Assembly (NCBI GenBank): GCA_958295685.1
Contig: OY282365.1
Coordinates: forward strand, 682,001-746,000
Direction of reading: 5' to 3'
DNA from: an uncultured Dehalococcoidia bacterium
GTDB lineage: Bacteria > Chloroflexota > Dehalococcoidia > Lucifugimonadales > CATQGZ01
DNA length: 64,000 bases
Shown here: piece by piece, positions 28,519 through 36,652 of the stretch
Layout: each line of letters begins with the position of its first letter
Position numbering within the stretch: the first letter of the stretch is position 1
Position numbers and translations under genes: made by a program
Notes under the pieces: model-generated
The model's input: the letters and a program-made list of their open reading frames with translations, nothing else
The model's database searches: none
Told to the model about the DNA's origin: nothing

Positions 28519-28836
28519 TCACGCCCCGTCCCGTGTCTCAGCCATCCTAATAGCTGCACAGCCACAAATCAACTTGGTTCCGGAGCCGAGCATCGGGTCG
28601 AGAACGACGCCGTCCGGGTCAGACAGTTGCCGGATCAGGAAGCTCGGCAGCTGTGGTGGAAACTTTGCCGGGAAGGGATGCCAAGCGTGAGGGCCGTAGC
28701 TGCCGTCCGTGCCGTGGAAGTCCAGATCGGCACGCAAAGCTGCCCGCAACGCATCGAGGCGGCTATTGCTGTTCACGGGATTCTGCGGCCATCCGGTTCG
28801 ATCCGCCTGATGTTCGATACCGACGGACGCCCGCAC
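28519..28836 (-). pseudogene. N-terminal fragment of a DNA methyltransferase
   Basis: A 105-codon fragment with AWHPFPAKFPPQLPSFLIRQL and VVLDPMLGSGT, matching the N-terminal part and SAM-binding motif I of N4/N6 DNA methyltransferases that open with HPFPAKFPP. The frame stops 20 residues after motif I, and no DPPY/SPPY motif follows. It is a decayed or truncated gene between two Fe-S assembly genes. No full methyltransferase of this type is nearby. Confidence 0.65.
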
Positions 28837-28843
28837 GAGATGC

Positions 28844-29158
28844 CTAGTCCAAGCCGAGCATCTTCTTGCCGTCCTCGGATATCAGGTCCGGCGTCCACGG
28901 AGGGTCGTAGACCATCTCGACGTTCACGTCATCCACCCCGTCCAACTCCGCGACCCGCCACTCCGCCTGCTGTGCAATGTAAGGCCCCATGCCACAGCCT
29001 GCAAAGGTTAGGGTCATCTTGATGTCCACGTCCCCGTCGTCGACCTGCAGGTCGTACACGAGGCCGAGGTCGACGACGTTCACAGGTATCTCCGGGTCGT
29101 AGACGTCCTTCAGCGCCTCGACGACCTCTTCGCGTGTTAGGGTCGCAGTCTCAGTCAT
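28844..29158 (-). CDS. DUF59 (MIP18/SufT-like) Fe-S cluster assembly protein
   Basis: A 104-residue DUF59 protein: EEVVEALKDVYDPEIPVNVVDLGLVY at the N-terminus, then MTLTFAGCGMGPYIAQQAE containing the conserved cysteine, and ending with PPWTPDLISEDGKKMLG. These are features of PaaD/SufT-like maturation factors. With apbC (27618) it suggests a local Fe-S maturation group interrupted by a methyltransferase remnant. Confidence 0.9.
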   Translation of the reverse strand: MTETATLTREEVVEALKDVYDPEIPVNVVDLGLVYDLQVDDGDVDIKMTLTFAGCGMGPYIAQQAEWRVAELDGVDDVNVEMVYDPPWTPDLISEDGKKMLGLD

Positions 29159-29417
29159 GTGCGAAAGCCTCCGTTCTCAATCATCAGCGTCAAGTCTGTG
29201 CTTATCATTCTAGGGATGGACCGTCGGCGGGTCAATTCAGGTTGGAATCCTGCCAGCACACGATCAATGGCGTGTGAGCCGGCCTTCGGCTGGACCCGGC
29301 CGCGCTGGCGGTCAAGGCTGGGCTGTTACCTCCCGGGTAAACGATGAGATTGAGGCCGCCAGGGAGGTAGGCAGTTACGCGTACCCTGTTTCCTCAGCCC
29401 CCTGCCCTGCCCTCACC

Positions 29418-29520
29418 CTAGCTTGCGGCGACCTTGCGCAGATCGACGTATACGACATGTTGGGCTGGGTAGCAAGCCCACGCCTCGCTCTAGCTTGCGG
29501 CGACCTTGCGGAGGTCTACG
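29418..29520. repeat. Duplicated uvrB 3' tail
   Basis: The last 31 bases of uvrB (29490-29520) recur at 29418-29448 with three mismatches, in the same orientation, 72 bases downstream of the gene end. The copy would read VDLRKVAAS and stop. The rest of the gene-free stretch 29159-29489 shows no gene, array or promoter that can be supported. Confidence 0.6.
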
Positions 29521-31484
29521 ATCTGGTCTCGCAGGAGCGCGGCTTTCTCGAACTCCAGGCTGCGCGATGCCTCCTTCATCTGGGACTCCAGCTCCTTGAT
29601 CAGGCGCGTGATCTCCTCTCTGGGAAGGTCGCCGCGTGTCAGGTATTCGGTGCGCGTTTCCGCGACGGTCTTGACTCGTTCGGTGATGTCGTGCACGGTC
29701 TTGCGGATGCTCTGAGGCGTGATCCCATTTTCTTCGTTGTATGCGCTCTGGAGCGTCCGGCGGCGCTCAGTCTCGTCGATCGCCTGCCTCATCGACTCGG
29801 TGACGGTGTCCGCATACATGACCACTCGGCCGTCGACGTGCCTGGCCGCCCGTCCTATCGTCTGAATCAGCGAAGTCCGCGAGCGGAGATACCCTTCCTT
29901 GTCCGCGTCCAGGATGGCGACGAGGCTCACCTCGGGCAGGTCCAGCCCCTCTCTGAGGAGATTGATGCCGACCACCACGTCGTAGACGCCGAGTCTCAGG
30001 TCCCGCAGTATCTCGCTGCGTTCCAGTGTGTCCACCTCCGCGTGGAGATGCTGAGTCTTCACGCCCATCTCCCGCAGATAGTCGGCGAGCTCCTCGGCCA
30101 TGCGCTTCGTCAGCGTCGTCACCAGGCATCGCTCGCCACGTCCCACCCGCTCGGAGATCCGGTACAGCAGGTCGTCGATCTGGCCCTGCGTGGGCCTGAC
30201 CTCCACGACTGGGTCCACCAGGCCGGTGGGCCTGATCACCTGCTCGACGACCTGGGCGCTGTGCCGGCTCTCGTAAGGGCCCGGCGTGGCCGAGACGTAG
30301 ACGGCCTGGCCCACGCGCTCCTCGAACTCCTCGAAGTCGAGAGGGCGGTTGTCCAGCGCCGATGGAAGGCGGAACCCGTAGTCCACGAGCACCTCCTTCC
30401 GGGACCTGTCGCTGAAGTACATCCCCTTGATTTGCGGCAGGGTCATGTGCGACTCGTCCACGAACAGCAGGTAGTCTTCAGGGAAGTAGTCGAGCAGCGT
30501 GTTTGGCGAGCTGCCCGCGGCACGGCCGCTAAGGTGGCGGGAGTAGTTCTCGACCCCGGCGCAGGCTCCCGCCTCACGCAGCATCTCCACGTCGTAGTTG
30601 GTGCGCGACTCGAGACGCTGGGCCTCCAGCAGCTTGCCCTCCCCATTCAGCAGCGCGAGCCGCTCGGCGAGCTCGGCCTGGATGGTCTCTATGGCGGCCA
30701 AGAGCTTGTCTTCGGACGTGACGAAGTGCTTGGCAGGGTATATCTCGACGTCGTCGCGGTCGCCCAGAACCTCCCCCGTCAGCGTATCCAGCAGCACGAT
30801 CCGCTCGACCTCGTCGCCCCAGTACTCGATTCGCACGCCGATCTCCTCGTAGGCCGGCAGGATCTCCAGTGTGTCGCCGCGCACCCGGAACCTGCCGCGC
30901 GCCAGGTCGAAGTCGTTGCGCTCGTACTGCATGCTCACCAGCTCCCTCACGAGGCGGCTTCTGCTCCGGGTCTCTCCTTTGCGCACGTAGGACACGAAGC
31001 TCTGGTACTCCTCCGGGGAGCCGAGGCCAAAGATGCACGAGACCGACGCAACAATGAGAACGTCCCTGCGGGTGAGCAGCGACCTCGTCGCGGAGTGGCG
31101 GAGCTTGTCCAGCTCCTCGTTCACGTCGGCGTCCTTCTCTATGTACGTGTCCGACCGCGGCACGTAGGCTTCGGGCTGGTAGTAGTCGTAGTAGCTGACG
31201 AAGTACTCGACGGCGTTGTTCGGCAGGAACTCCTTGAACTCTGTGGCGAGCTGCGCGGCCAGAGTCTTGTTGTGGGCGATGACCAGCGTGGGGCGCTGTA
31301 CCCGCTCCACGGCGCAGGCCATAGTGAAGGTCTTGCCGCTCCCCGTCACGCCCATCAGTGTCTGATGGCGCATGCCCCGCTCCAGGCCCTCTACAATCCT
31401 GTCGACCGCCTGCGGCTGGTCGCCGGTCGGCCGGAAGTCCGAGGTTATCTTGAATTTCCCGGGGAGCTGTGCCGCAACAACCAT
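29490..31484 (-). CDS. uvrB: Excinuclease ABC subunit B
   Basis: A 664-residue UvrB for nucleotide excision repair. It has Walker A GVTGSGKTFTMA, the beta-hairpin region YVSYYDYYQPEAYVP, the DESH helicase box (VDESHMTLPQIKGMY), and helicase motif VI (QTIGRAARHVDGRV). The C-terminal UVR domain (LEFEKAALLRDQI) contacts UvrC. The normal family length is kept. The nearest upstream promoter on its strand is that of array element C at 32042-32070, about 560 bases away. Confidence 0.97.
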   Translation of the reverse strand: MVVAAQLPGKFKITSDFRPTGDQPQAVDRIVEGLERGMRHQTLMGVTGSGKTFTMACAVERVQRPTLVIAHNKTLAAQLATEFKEFLPNNAVEYFVSYYDYYQPEAYVPRSDTYIEKDADVNEELDKLRHSATRSLLTRRDVLIVASVSCIFGLGSPEEYQSFVSYVRKGETRSRSRLVRELVSMQYERNDFDLARGRFRVRGDTLEILPAYEEIGVRIEYWGDEVERIVLLDTLTGEVLGDRDDVEIYPAKHFVTSEDKLLAAIETIQAELAERLALLNGEGKLLEAQRLESRTNYDVEMLREAGACAGVENYSRHLSGRAAGSSPNTLLDYFPEDYLLFVDESHMTLPQIKGMYFSDRSRKEVLVDYGFRLPSALDNRPLDFEEFEERVGQAVYVSATPGPYESRHSAQVVEQVIRPTGLVDPVVEVRPTQGQIDDLLYRISERVGRGERCLVTTLTKRMAEELADYLREMGVKTQHLHAEVDTLERSEILRDLRLGVYDVVVGINLLREGLDLPEVSLVAILDADKEGYLRSRTSLIQTIGRAARHVDGRVVMYADTVTESMRQAIDETERRRTLQSAYNEENGITPQSIRKTVHDITERVKTVAETRTEYLTRGDLPREEITRLIKELESQMKEASRSLEFEKAALLRDQIVDLRKVAAS

Positions 31485-31689
31485 GACGCGATTCTATCCG
31501 TTATCCCGGTCCAGGACTAGACGCGATTCACGCGTGAGCCTGTACCAGTTTGGCAGGCGCCCACTCGTAGGAGCGACTCGTGAATTGTCCGCATCGCTCA
31601 GTCCTGCCAACCACCGAATCCTGGAACTCCCAATGAGGCTCGCCGCTCGGCAGTACCGACTCGAGGCGGGGGCGGCGGCGAGGTTTGGG

Positions 31690-32115
31690 CAGGGCCTCGC
31701 GCTGCCTGTGGGAGAGAATTTTTCGCGGGATCTGTAACGCCTGAAGGTCATTTGGGGGTCGTTTCGTAGCTGTGGAGGGCGGATTGGGGCGATTTTTGGG
31801 TTACAATTAGTGACACGTATGTGACAGTTTTGTGACAGATATGTGACACTTTTGTGACACTATGTGACAGATATGTGACACTTTGTGACAGGTGTCCGGG
31901 AGGCCGAGCGGCGGGTGCGAGCCGGGCGTGGCTGCGTCGAGACAGCCGGGGCATTGGGGGCTGGCCTGGAGAGGGTCATCGTGTCTTCTCCTTGTGTCGA
32001 GGTGGAGTTGGCGGCCGGTCATGGCCATATCGACGAACATGATTATACAGGCGCAGAACAGGGGTGTCAAGGGTGGCGGGGGGACTGTCTGAATCAGGAT
32101 TCTCAGGATTGGGCT
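31690..32115 (-). repeat. Helical-pitch array element, copy C
   Basis: The main content of the gene-free stretch 31485-32408. In minus-strand order: AATCCTG repeats (about 32110-32088), promoter (32070-32042), leader, array (31891-31811) and core CAGCTACG (31772-31765). The array has eight TGACAC/TGACAG units at spacings of 11, 11, 11, 11, 10, 11 and 10. Next to the core GTTAC (31800-31804) and GTAAC (about 31735) form the inverted pair. The leader differs from copies A, B and D but the modules keep the same order. An open frame from the TATAAT-proximal ATG runs to the end of the array. Nothing else is supported in 32116-32408 beyond possible promoter sequences for the next gene. Confidence 0.82.
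32042..32070 (-). promoter_or_regulatory. Promoter of array element C
   Basis: Both boxes are perfect: TTGACA (32070-32065), 17-base spacer, TATAAT (32047-32042). It points through the array toward uvrB. The spacer sequence is unlike the other copies while the geometry is identical. Confidence 0.78.
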
Positions 32116-32408
32116 ACGGCGGGGATGGATTCCTGTCCTGTATCGGGTACGCGGCAGGCTTTCGCGGGAATCAGGAGGGAGCGAGGTGGAGGATTTGGGT
32201 GTCATGCGGCCCCTTTACAACCCCGGCACGTCTTGAAAATGCCGCCAATGGTCCGGGTGAGCATAACGAGTACATCAAAGTTGACAAGTCGTTCAGGAAT
32301 GTATTACGGTCTCCGGGCGCAGCCTGTGCAGGGTTGCGCCCGAGATAACCACGGGCCATACTCCGCGGAGTTGGTCAGGGGCGAAAGGGAACAGGAAGGA
32401 GGTTCGGA

Positions 32409-34064
32409 ATGTCTATACGGAACATGGTGTTGGTGGGCATGGCGGCCTTTGCGGCCGTAGCGGTGGCCTGCGGAGGCGGCACCACCGGAGAGGTGGTCGT
32501 GGAGAGAGAGGTGATCAGAGAGGTCGAGGTGCCGGTGGTGGTGGAGAAGGAGGTCGTGAGGGAGGTCACCAAGGAGGTGCCGGTCGAGAGGACCGTGGTT
32601 CAGACCGTGGTCAGAGAGGTCGCGCCTTCGCCTCTGGCGGACAACCAAGACATCAGGATAGCCCAGACCAACAACCCGGTCGGCCTGCACGCCTCGGAGA
32701 CGACGCTGCAGAGTGAGTCCGTCATGCAGCTCCTGTATGACCCTTACTTCGTATTCGACGACGAGAGCAACGACTTCGTCGGCAAGCTGGCTACCGAGTG
32801 GTCATTCATCGACCCGCTCACGTTCGAGATGAAGATCACCGACCAGGCGTCCTTTCACAACGGCAAGCCCTTCACCATCCCGTCGGCCATTGAGGACGTC
32901 GAGTGGATGAGGAACGAGAGCGGCGAGGATTCCCTGAAGAACAGGACGTTCGCCGGGTTCGAGACGTGGGCCGCCGTGGACGACTATACGATCCGGCTGG
33001 GACGCTCCGCGCCCAACAGCAACCCGCTGAGCGGCTTCACCAGGGGCCGGCACAAGTCCCACGAACCGGAGCATCTGGCCAAGACCGGCTATGGCGGCTA
33101 CAGCGACGACCCAGTCGGCACGGGGCCGATGCAGTACGTCGACTGGGAGCGGGAGAACTTCGTAAGAATGGAGAGGTTCCCCGACTACTGGGACTACGAC
33201 ACCACTATCGAGACGGTCAGCTTCCACCAGGTGCCCGAGACGGCGGTCCGCGTTGCGGGGCTCCAGACCGGCGACTTCAACGTGGTCTACAGCCTTCCCG
33301 TCGACCTGATTCCCAGCCTGCTCAGGGACAACTTCAACATCTTCACGGGGAAGGTGCAGCAGACCGAGGTCATGTACCTCAACCCGCGCGCGACCGAGCC
33401 GCAGATGGACGACAAGAGGGTGCGCCAGGCCATGCAGTACGCGCTCGACCTGGAGGCCATCCACGGCACCATCCTGGGCGGGTACGCGCTGCCGGTCCCG
33501 GCCGGTCAGATGACCCCCGAGGGCGCCTTCGGATTCAATTCGGACGTCTCGGCGTACCCATACGATCCGGACAAGGCCATGAGTCTGCTGGAAGAAGCGG
33601 GCTACCCCGACGGCATCAGCGTGAGCGGCGTGTCCAGCATCGGACGCTACTTCCGCAACCAGGAGGTGCTCACCGCGATGATCGCGCAGTGGAAGGCGGT
33701 CGGGATCGACGTCGACATCGACTTCCGAACCTCGTCCCAGTGGCTCGCCGCGCTCCGAGCCGGAGAGTTGGGCGCGATCAGCGACATCGGGATGAACTGG
33801 TACGGCATATTCCCAATCACCATCTCCAGAGTCACCCACCCGGATTGGCAGGACCGCATGGCGCAGATCAGAACCGAGACGGACAGGGCCCAGCTGGATG
33901 GGCTCTTGAAAGAGGCCGCGGAGTACATGCACGACCAGGCGTGGAGCATCTTCGCCTACCGCATCCCGCTGGTCTTCGGGCTGCACCCGGACATAGAGGA
34001 CCTGACTTGGGGCCCGTCGTGGGAGCCCAGGCTGGAGGACGCGAGGGTGCTCGCAAGCCGGTAA
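32409..34064 (+). CDS. ABC transporter substrate-binding lipoprotein (family 5)
   Basis: A 551-residue peptide/nickel-type solute-binding protein. The signal is MSIRNMVLVGMAAFAAVAVA with lipobox AVAC, lipidated Cys21. Residues about 28-75 are a charged repeat stalk (EVVVEREVIREVEVPVVVEK and similar). The binding domain follows, with LATEWSFIDPLTFEMKI, GTGPMQYVDWERENFV and VRQAMQYALDLEAIHGTILGG typical of family 5. GGAAGGAGG precedes the ATG. It is followed by a strong hairpin and two cognate permease genes. The transported compound is unknown. Confidence 0.93.
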   Translation: MSIRNMVLVGMAAFAAVAVACGGGTTGEVVVEREVIREVEVPVVVEKEVVREVTKEVPVERTVVQTVVREVAPSPLADNQDIRIAQTNNPVGLHASETTLQSESVMQLLYDPYFVFDDESNDFVGKLATEWSFIDPLTFEMKITDQASFHNGKPFTIPSAIEDVEWMRNESGEDSLKNRTFAGFETWAAVDDYTIRLGRSAPNSNPLSGFTRGRHKSHEPEHLAKTGYGGYSDDPVGTGPMQYVDWERENFVRMERFPDYWDYDTTIETVSFHQVPETAVRVAGLQTGDFNVVYSLPVDLIPSLLRDNFNIFTGKVQQTEVMYLNPRATEPQMDDKRVRQAMQYALDLEAIHGTILGGYALPVPAGQMTPEGAFGFNSDVSAYPYDPDKAMSLLEEAGYPDGISVSGVSSIGRYFRNQEVLTAMIAQWKAVGIDVDIDFRTSSQWLAALRAGELGAISDIGMNWYGIFPITISRVTHPDWQDRMAQIRTETDRAQLDGLLKEAAEYMHDQAWSIFAYRIPLVFGLHPDIEDLTWGPSWEPRLEDARVLASR

Positions 34065-34110
34065 CCCGCACGCCCTAAGAGCCGACTCAGGGGCCAGTCG
34101 TCATACGAAT

Positions 34111-34153
34111 GCAAAAGGGGGAGGCGCGCAGCCGAGTGTGCCTCCCCCTTTGC
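34111..34153 (+). terminator. Intercistronic hairpin after the binding-protein gene
   Basis: GCAAAAGGGGGAGGC pairs with GCCTCCCCCTTTGC (one bulged A) around a 14-base loop. Only three T follow the stem, so it probably acts as partial terminator and 3'-end stabiliser, giving more binding protein than permease, as is usual in such operons. Confidence 0.65.
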
Positions 34154-34183
34154 TATGCCAGACCCGCCGCCTAGGGGAGCGAC

Positions 34184-35116
34184 TTGACCCGGTATATCGT
34201 ACGCAGAAGCCTCCAGGCAGTCGTAGTCATCTACCTGGTAGTCACCCTGGTCTTCTTCCTCATGAGACTGGGGGAGGGTGATCCGGCCCAGCACCTGGTG
34301 GACTGGGAGCAGGACTACGAGGCCGCGCTGGAGCAGTACCGCGACCTGTACGTGGCGATGGGCCTCGCCAGACCCGTCGTCGTACAGTACGGCATCCACC
34401 TGTACCGGACCTTCACCGGCCAGTTCGGCGACTCCACCATCTTCAACGTCCCGGCATGGCAGTTGCTGGGCGAGCGGATAGTGAAGACGTCTCAGATGGG
34501 AGGGGCCGCGCTCCTGCTCTCCGTCGGTATCGGCATACCGCTGGGGATCATATCCGCTCTCAGGCGCGGCTCCGTGGTCGACACGGGGGCCACGACCTTC
34601 TCGGTCTTGGGGCTGACCATACCGAACTTCTGGCAGGCTCTGCTGATGATACTGATCTTCGGCGTCTGGCTCCGGTGGCTGCCCATCTATGGGGCCGACA
34701 CCTGGAAGCACATGATCATGCCGTCCATCGTGGCGTCATCCGCGCTGATGGCCACGATGTCCCGGTTCACCCGGTCCGGGATGCTGGAGGTGCTGAGGCA
34801 GGACTACATCAGGACGGCGGCGTCCAAGGGCCTGGGGCCGTCGGTCATCGTGGTCAGACACGCCATGCGGAACGGGCTGATCTCCGTAATCACCCTGCTG
34901 GGCGCGGCTGTCCCGCTGTTCTGGTCCGGCGTCTTCTTCGTCGAGTACGTGTTCGCCTGGCCGGGGGTCGGGCTGCTGTTCCTCAACTCGATAAACCAGC
35001 AGGATCTGCCCGTCGTGTTCATGCTCCTGCTGCTGATATCCGTGGCCACCGTGTTCGGCTACCTGCTGGTGGACATCATCTACGCGCTGGTCGATCCGAG
35101 GATACGGTTCAGATGA
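34184..35116 (+). CDS. ABC transporter permease (DppB-like)
   Basis: A 310-residue inner-membrane permease. It opens with RRSLQAVVVIYLVVTLVFFL as the first membrane helix and contains an EAA-type loop (RTAASKGLGPSVIVVRHAMRNGL) contacting the ATPase. It ends with DIIYALVDPRIRFR, typical of DppB/OppB proteins. TTG start at 34184 with AGGGGAG upstream. It overlaps the next permease by ATGA. Confidence 0.93.
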   Translation: MTRYIVRRSLQAVVVIYLVVTLVFFLMRLGEGDPAQHLVDWEQDYEAALEQYRDLYVAMGLARPVVVQYGIHLYRTFTGQFGDSTIFNVPAWQLLGERIVKTSQMGGAALLLSVGIGIPLGIISALRRGSVVDTGATTFSVLGLTIPNFWQALLMILIFGVWLRWLPIYGADTWKHMIMPSIVASSALMATMSRFTRSGMLEVLRQDYIRTAASKGLGPSVIVVRHAMRNGLISVITLLGAAVPLFWSGVFFVEYVFAWPGVGLLFLNSINQQDLPVVFMLLLLISVATVFGYLLVDIIYALVDPRIRFR

Positions 35117-36117
35117 ACACGCCGCCGAGCGGACAGGCCGGCGCCGTCAGGCTCTCTCAGATGGCTTCCCTGCCGCGCTGGATGCGCTGGGTCAGCCCGC
35201 GCAGGCTGTGGGTCAACCGGCTGGGCATAGTCGGGGGCGGCATCTTCCTGCTGTTCATCTTCTGCGGCATCTTCGCGCCGTGGGTGGCAGGGGCCGACCC
35301 GAATGAGGTTAGCCTGCAGGACCGCTTCAAGTATCCGACCTTCTGCAACGCGCTGCCCTGGGTGTCCACCTATGAGCCTGGGGAGGGTGAGATAGTGGGG
35401 GCGGTCTTCTGTCATCCGGACCCGGAGAATAGGAAGGGGCCTCTGGGAACCGACAAGCTCGGCAGGGACGTGCTGAGCCGGCTCATCCACGGGGCGCGCA
35501 TAGCGATGATAGTCGCCCTGTCGGCGTCCGCCCTCAGCGGGGTGATCGGTATATCGATAGGCATAGCGACCGCCTACTACGGCGGCTTCATCGACGACGT
35601 GATAATGCGCATAGCCGACACCTGGGACGCGGTGCCTCCCCTCGTCATCATCCTGGCGCTGCTGGCGTTCATTCCCGGAGGCGTGGTTACGCTGATCCTG
35701 CTGATCGGCATCGTGGGGGGGGGGTGGATCGGCACGGTGCGCATCGTCCGCGGCGAGTCGCTCAGCCTGCGTGGGCGGGACTACGTGCTGGCGGCGCAGG
35801 CCATGGGGGCGAGCGACAGGCGAATAATGTTCCGCCACATCCTGCCGAATACGATGGCGCCCATCATCGTCGGGAAGACGATGGGCATCGGGGGGGTCAT
35901 TCTGGCAGAGTCGGGTTTGAGCTTCCTGGGGCTGGGGGTTCCGCCAGACGTGCCGTCGTGGGGGCGCATGTTGACGGAGGCCCAGGAGTTCATCCTGGTG
36001 GCCTGGTGGCCGTCGATATTCCCCGGGCTGGTCATAACCCTGGTCGTGCTGTCGACGGTCTTCATGGGAGACTGGCTGCGGGACACCCTGGATCCGCGGC
36101 TGAGGGGCTCCAGGTAG
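35113..36117 (+). CDS. ABC transporter permease (DppC-like)
   Basis: A 334-residue second permease. It has a cytoplasmic N-terminus, a first helix GGGIFLLFIFCGIFAPWVAG, GPLGTDKLGRDVLSRLIHGAR, and the EAA loop AAQAMGASDRRIMFRHILPN. The C-terminal DWLRDTLDPRLRGSR is family-typical. The start at ATG 35113 overlaps the stop of the previous gene; the longer open frame upstream lies inside that gene. No ATPase gene is found downstream, so the energising subunits must be encoded elsewhere. Confidence 0.93.
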   Translation: MNTPPSGQAGAVRLSQMASLPRWMRWVSPRRLWVNRLGIVGGGIFLLFIFCGIFAPWVAGADPNEVSLQDRFKYPTFCNALPWVSTYEPGEGEIVGAVFCHPDPENRKGPLGTDKLGRDVLSRLIHGARIAMIVALSASALSGVIGISIGIATAYYGGFIDDVIMRIADTWDAVPPLVIILALLAFIPGGVVTLILLIGIVGGGWIGTVRIVRGESLSLRGRDYVLAAQAMGASDRRIMFRHILPNTMAPIIVGKTMGIGGVILAESGLSFLGLGVPPDVPSWGRMLTEAQEFILVAWWPSIFPGLVITLVVLSTVFMGDWLRDTLDPRLRGSR

Positions 36118-36173
36118 CCGGGCTACAGAACGGCACGACGTATTGAAGCGCCGGTTCCCTGATGTTGGGAACT

Positions 36174-36250
36174 TGGCGACCCCGACCGGATTCGAACCGG
36201 CGATCTCTGCCTTGACAGGGCAGTATGTTAAACCGCTACACCACGGGGCC
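36174..36250 (-). tRNA. tRNA-Asp (GTC)
   Basis: Cloverleaf on the minus strand: acceptor GGCCCCG/CGGGGTC (with one G-T pair), anticodon stem CTGCC/GGCAG around loop CTGTCAA giving anticodon GTC, T-arm GCCGG-TTCGAAT-CCGGT, discriminator G and encoded CCA (36176-36174). Confidence 0.96.
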
Positions 36251-36326
36251 GCGAGGGGGAGAACTTTGTGTCCAGGGTTCCAGCCGGAGGGCGCGCCGCC
36301 GTCACGCCGAGCGGCGCGGTCGGCGC

Positions 36327-36563
36327 CTAGATGGACTGAAGAGCGGCATCCAGTTTCGGCGGGCTGTAGCCCACGATCCGCTCATTCCCGATCACCGTAA
36401 CCGGCGTCGTGCGGTAGCCCATGCCGACCAGGCGCTTGACCGCCTCCGGGTCCATAGACACGTTGTACTCGGTGAAGGAGACACCCTTTCGTGAAAGATA
36501 CACTTTCACCATGTGGCAGGGGCCTCAGCCAGTGGACGTATAGACTTGTATCTCGTTTTCCAT
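36327..36563 (-). CDS. Glutaredoxin-like selenoprotein (UxxC)
   Basis: Reading through one in-frame TGA (36527-36525) gives a 78-residue thioredoxin-fold protein: MENEIQVYTSTG-U13-GPCHMVKVYLSRKG, then YRTTPVTVIGNERIVGY with the cis-proline TP motif of glutaredoxins. Sec13 takes the place of the nucleophilic cysteine in CGPC. The ATG at 36563 has GGAG seven bases upstream. A perfect 7-bp hairpin starts 15 bases after the TGA. Without readthrough only a 12-residue peptide, or a start inside the fold at 36512, would remain. It is the last gene of a three-gene operon with the reductase at 36653. Confidence 0.85.
36491..36509 (-). promoter_or_regulatory. SECIS-like hairpin of the glutaredoxin UGA
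   Basis: Minus-strand GTGAAAG-TGTAT-CTTTCAC: a perfect 7-bp stem with a 5-base loop. The loop starts 22 bases after the UGA and has G at its second position, matching published bacterial SECIS rules (loop 16-37 bases from UGA, G in the first two loop positions). Confidence 0.72.
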
Positions 36564-36652
36564 AACACACTCCATGTCTCATTATAGACGGCGGGGGCTT
36601 CCGGGCGATAGGGCCGGGGCCGCCCCGCCGGGTCGTCTTGATCAGGCCGGGC

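Noticed and set aside
29274..31520. A 748-codon open frame opposite uvrB
   Set aside because: It is antisense to the whole of a well-conserved uvrB, has no recognisable domain, and reflects GC-rich codon usage.
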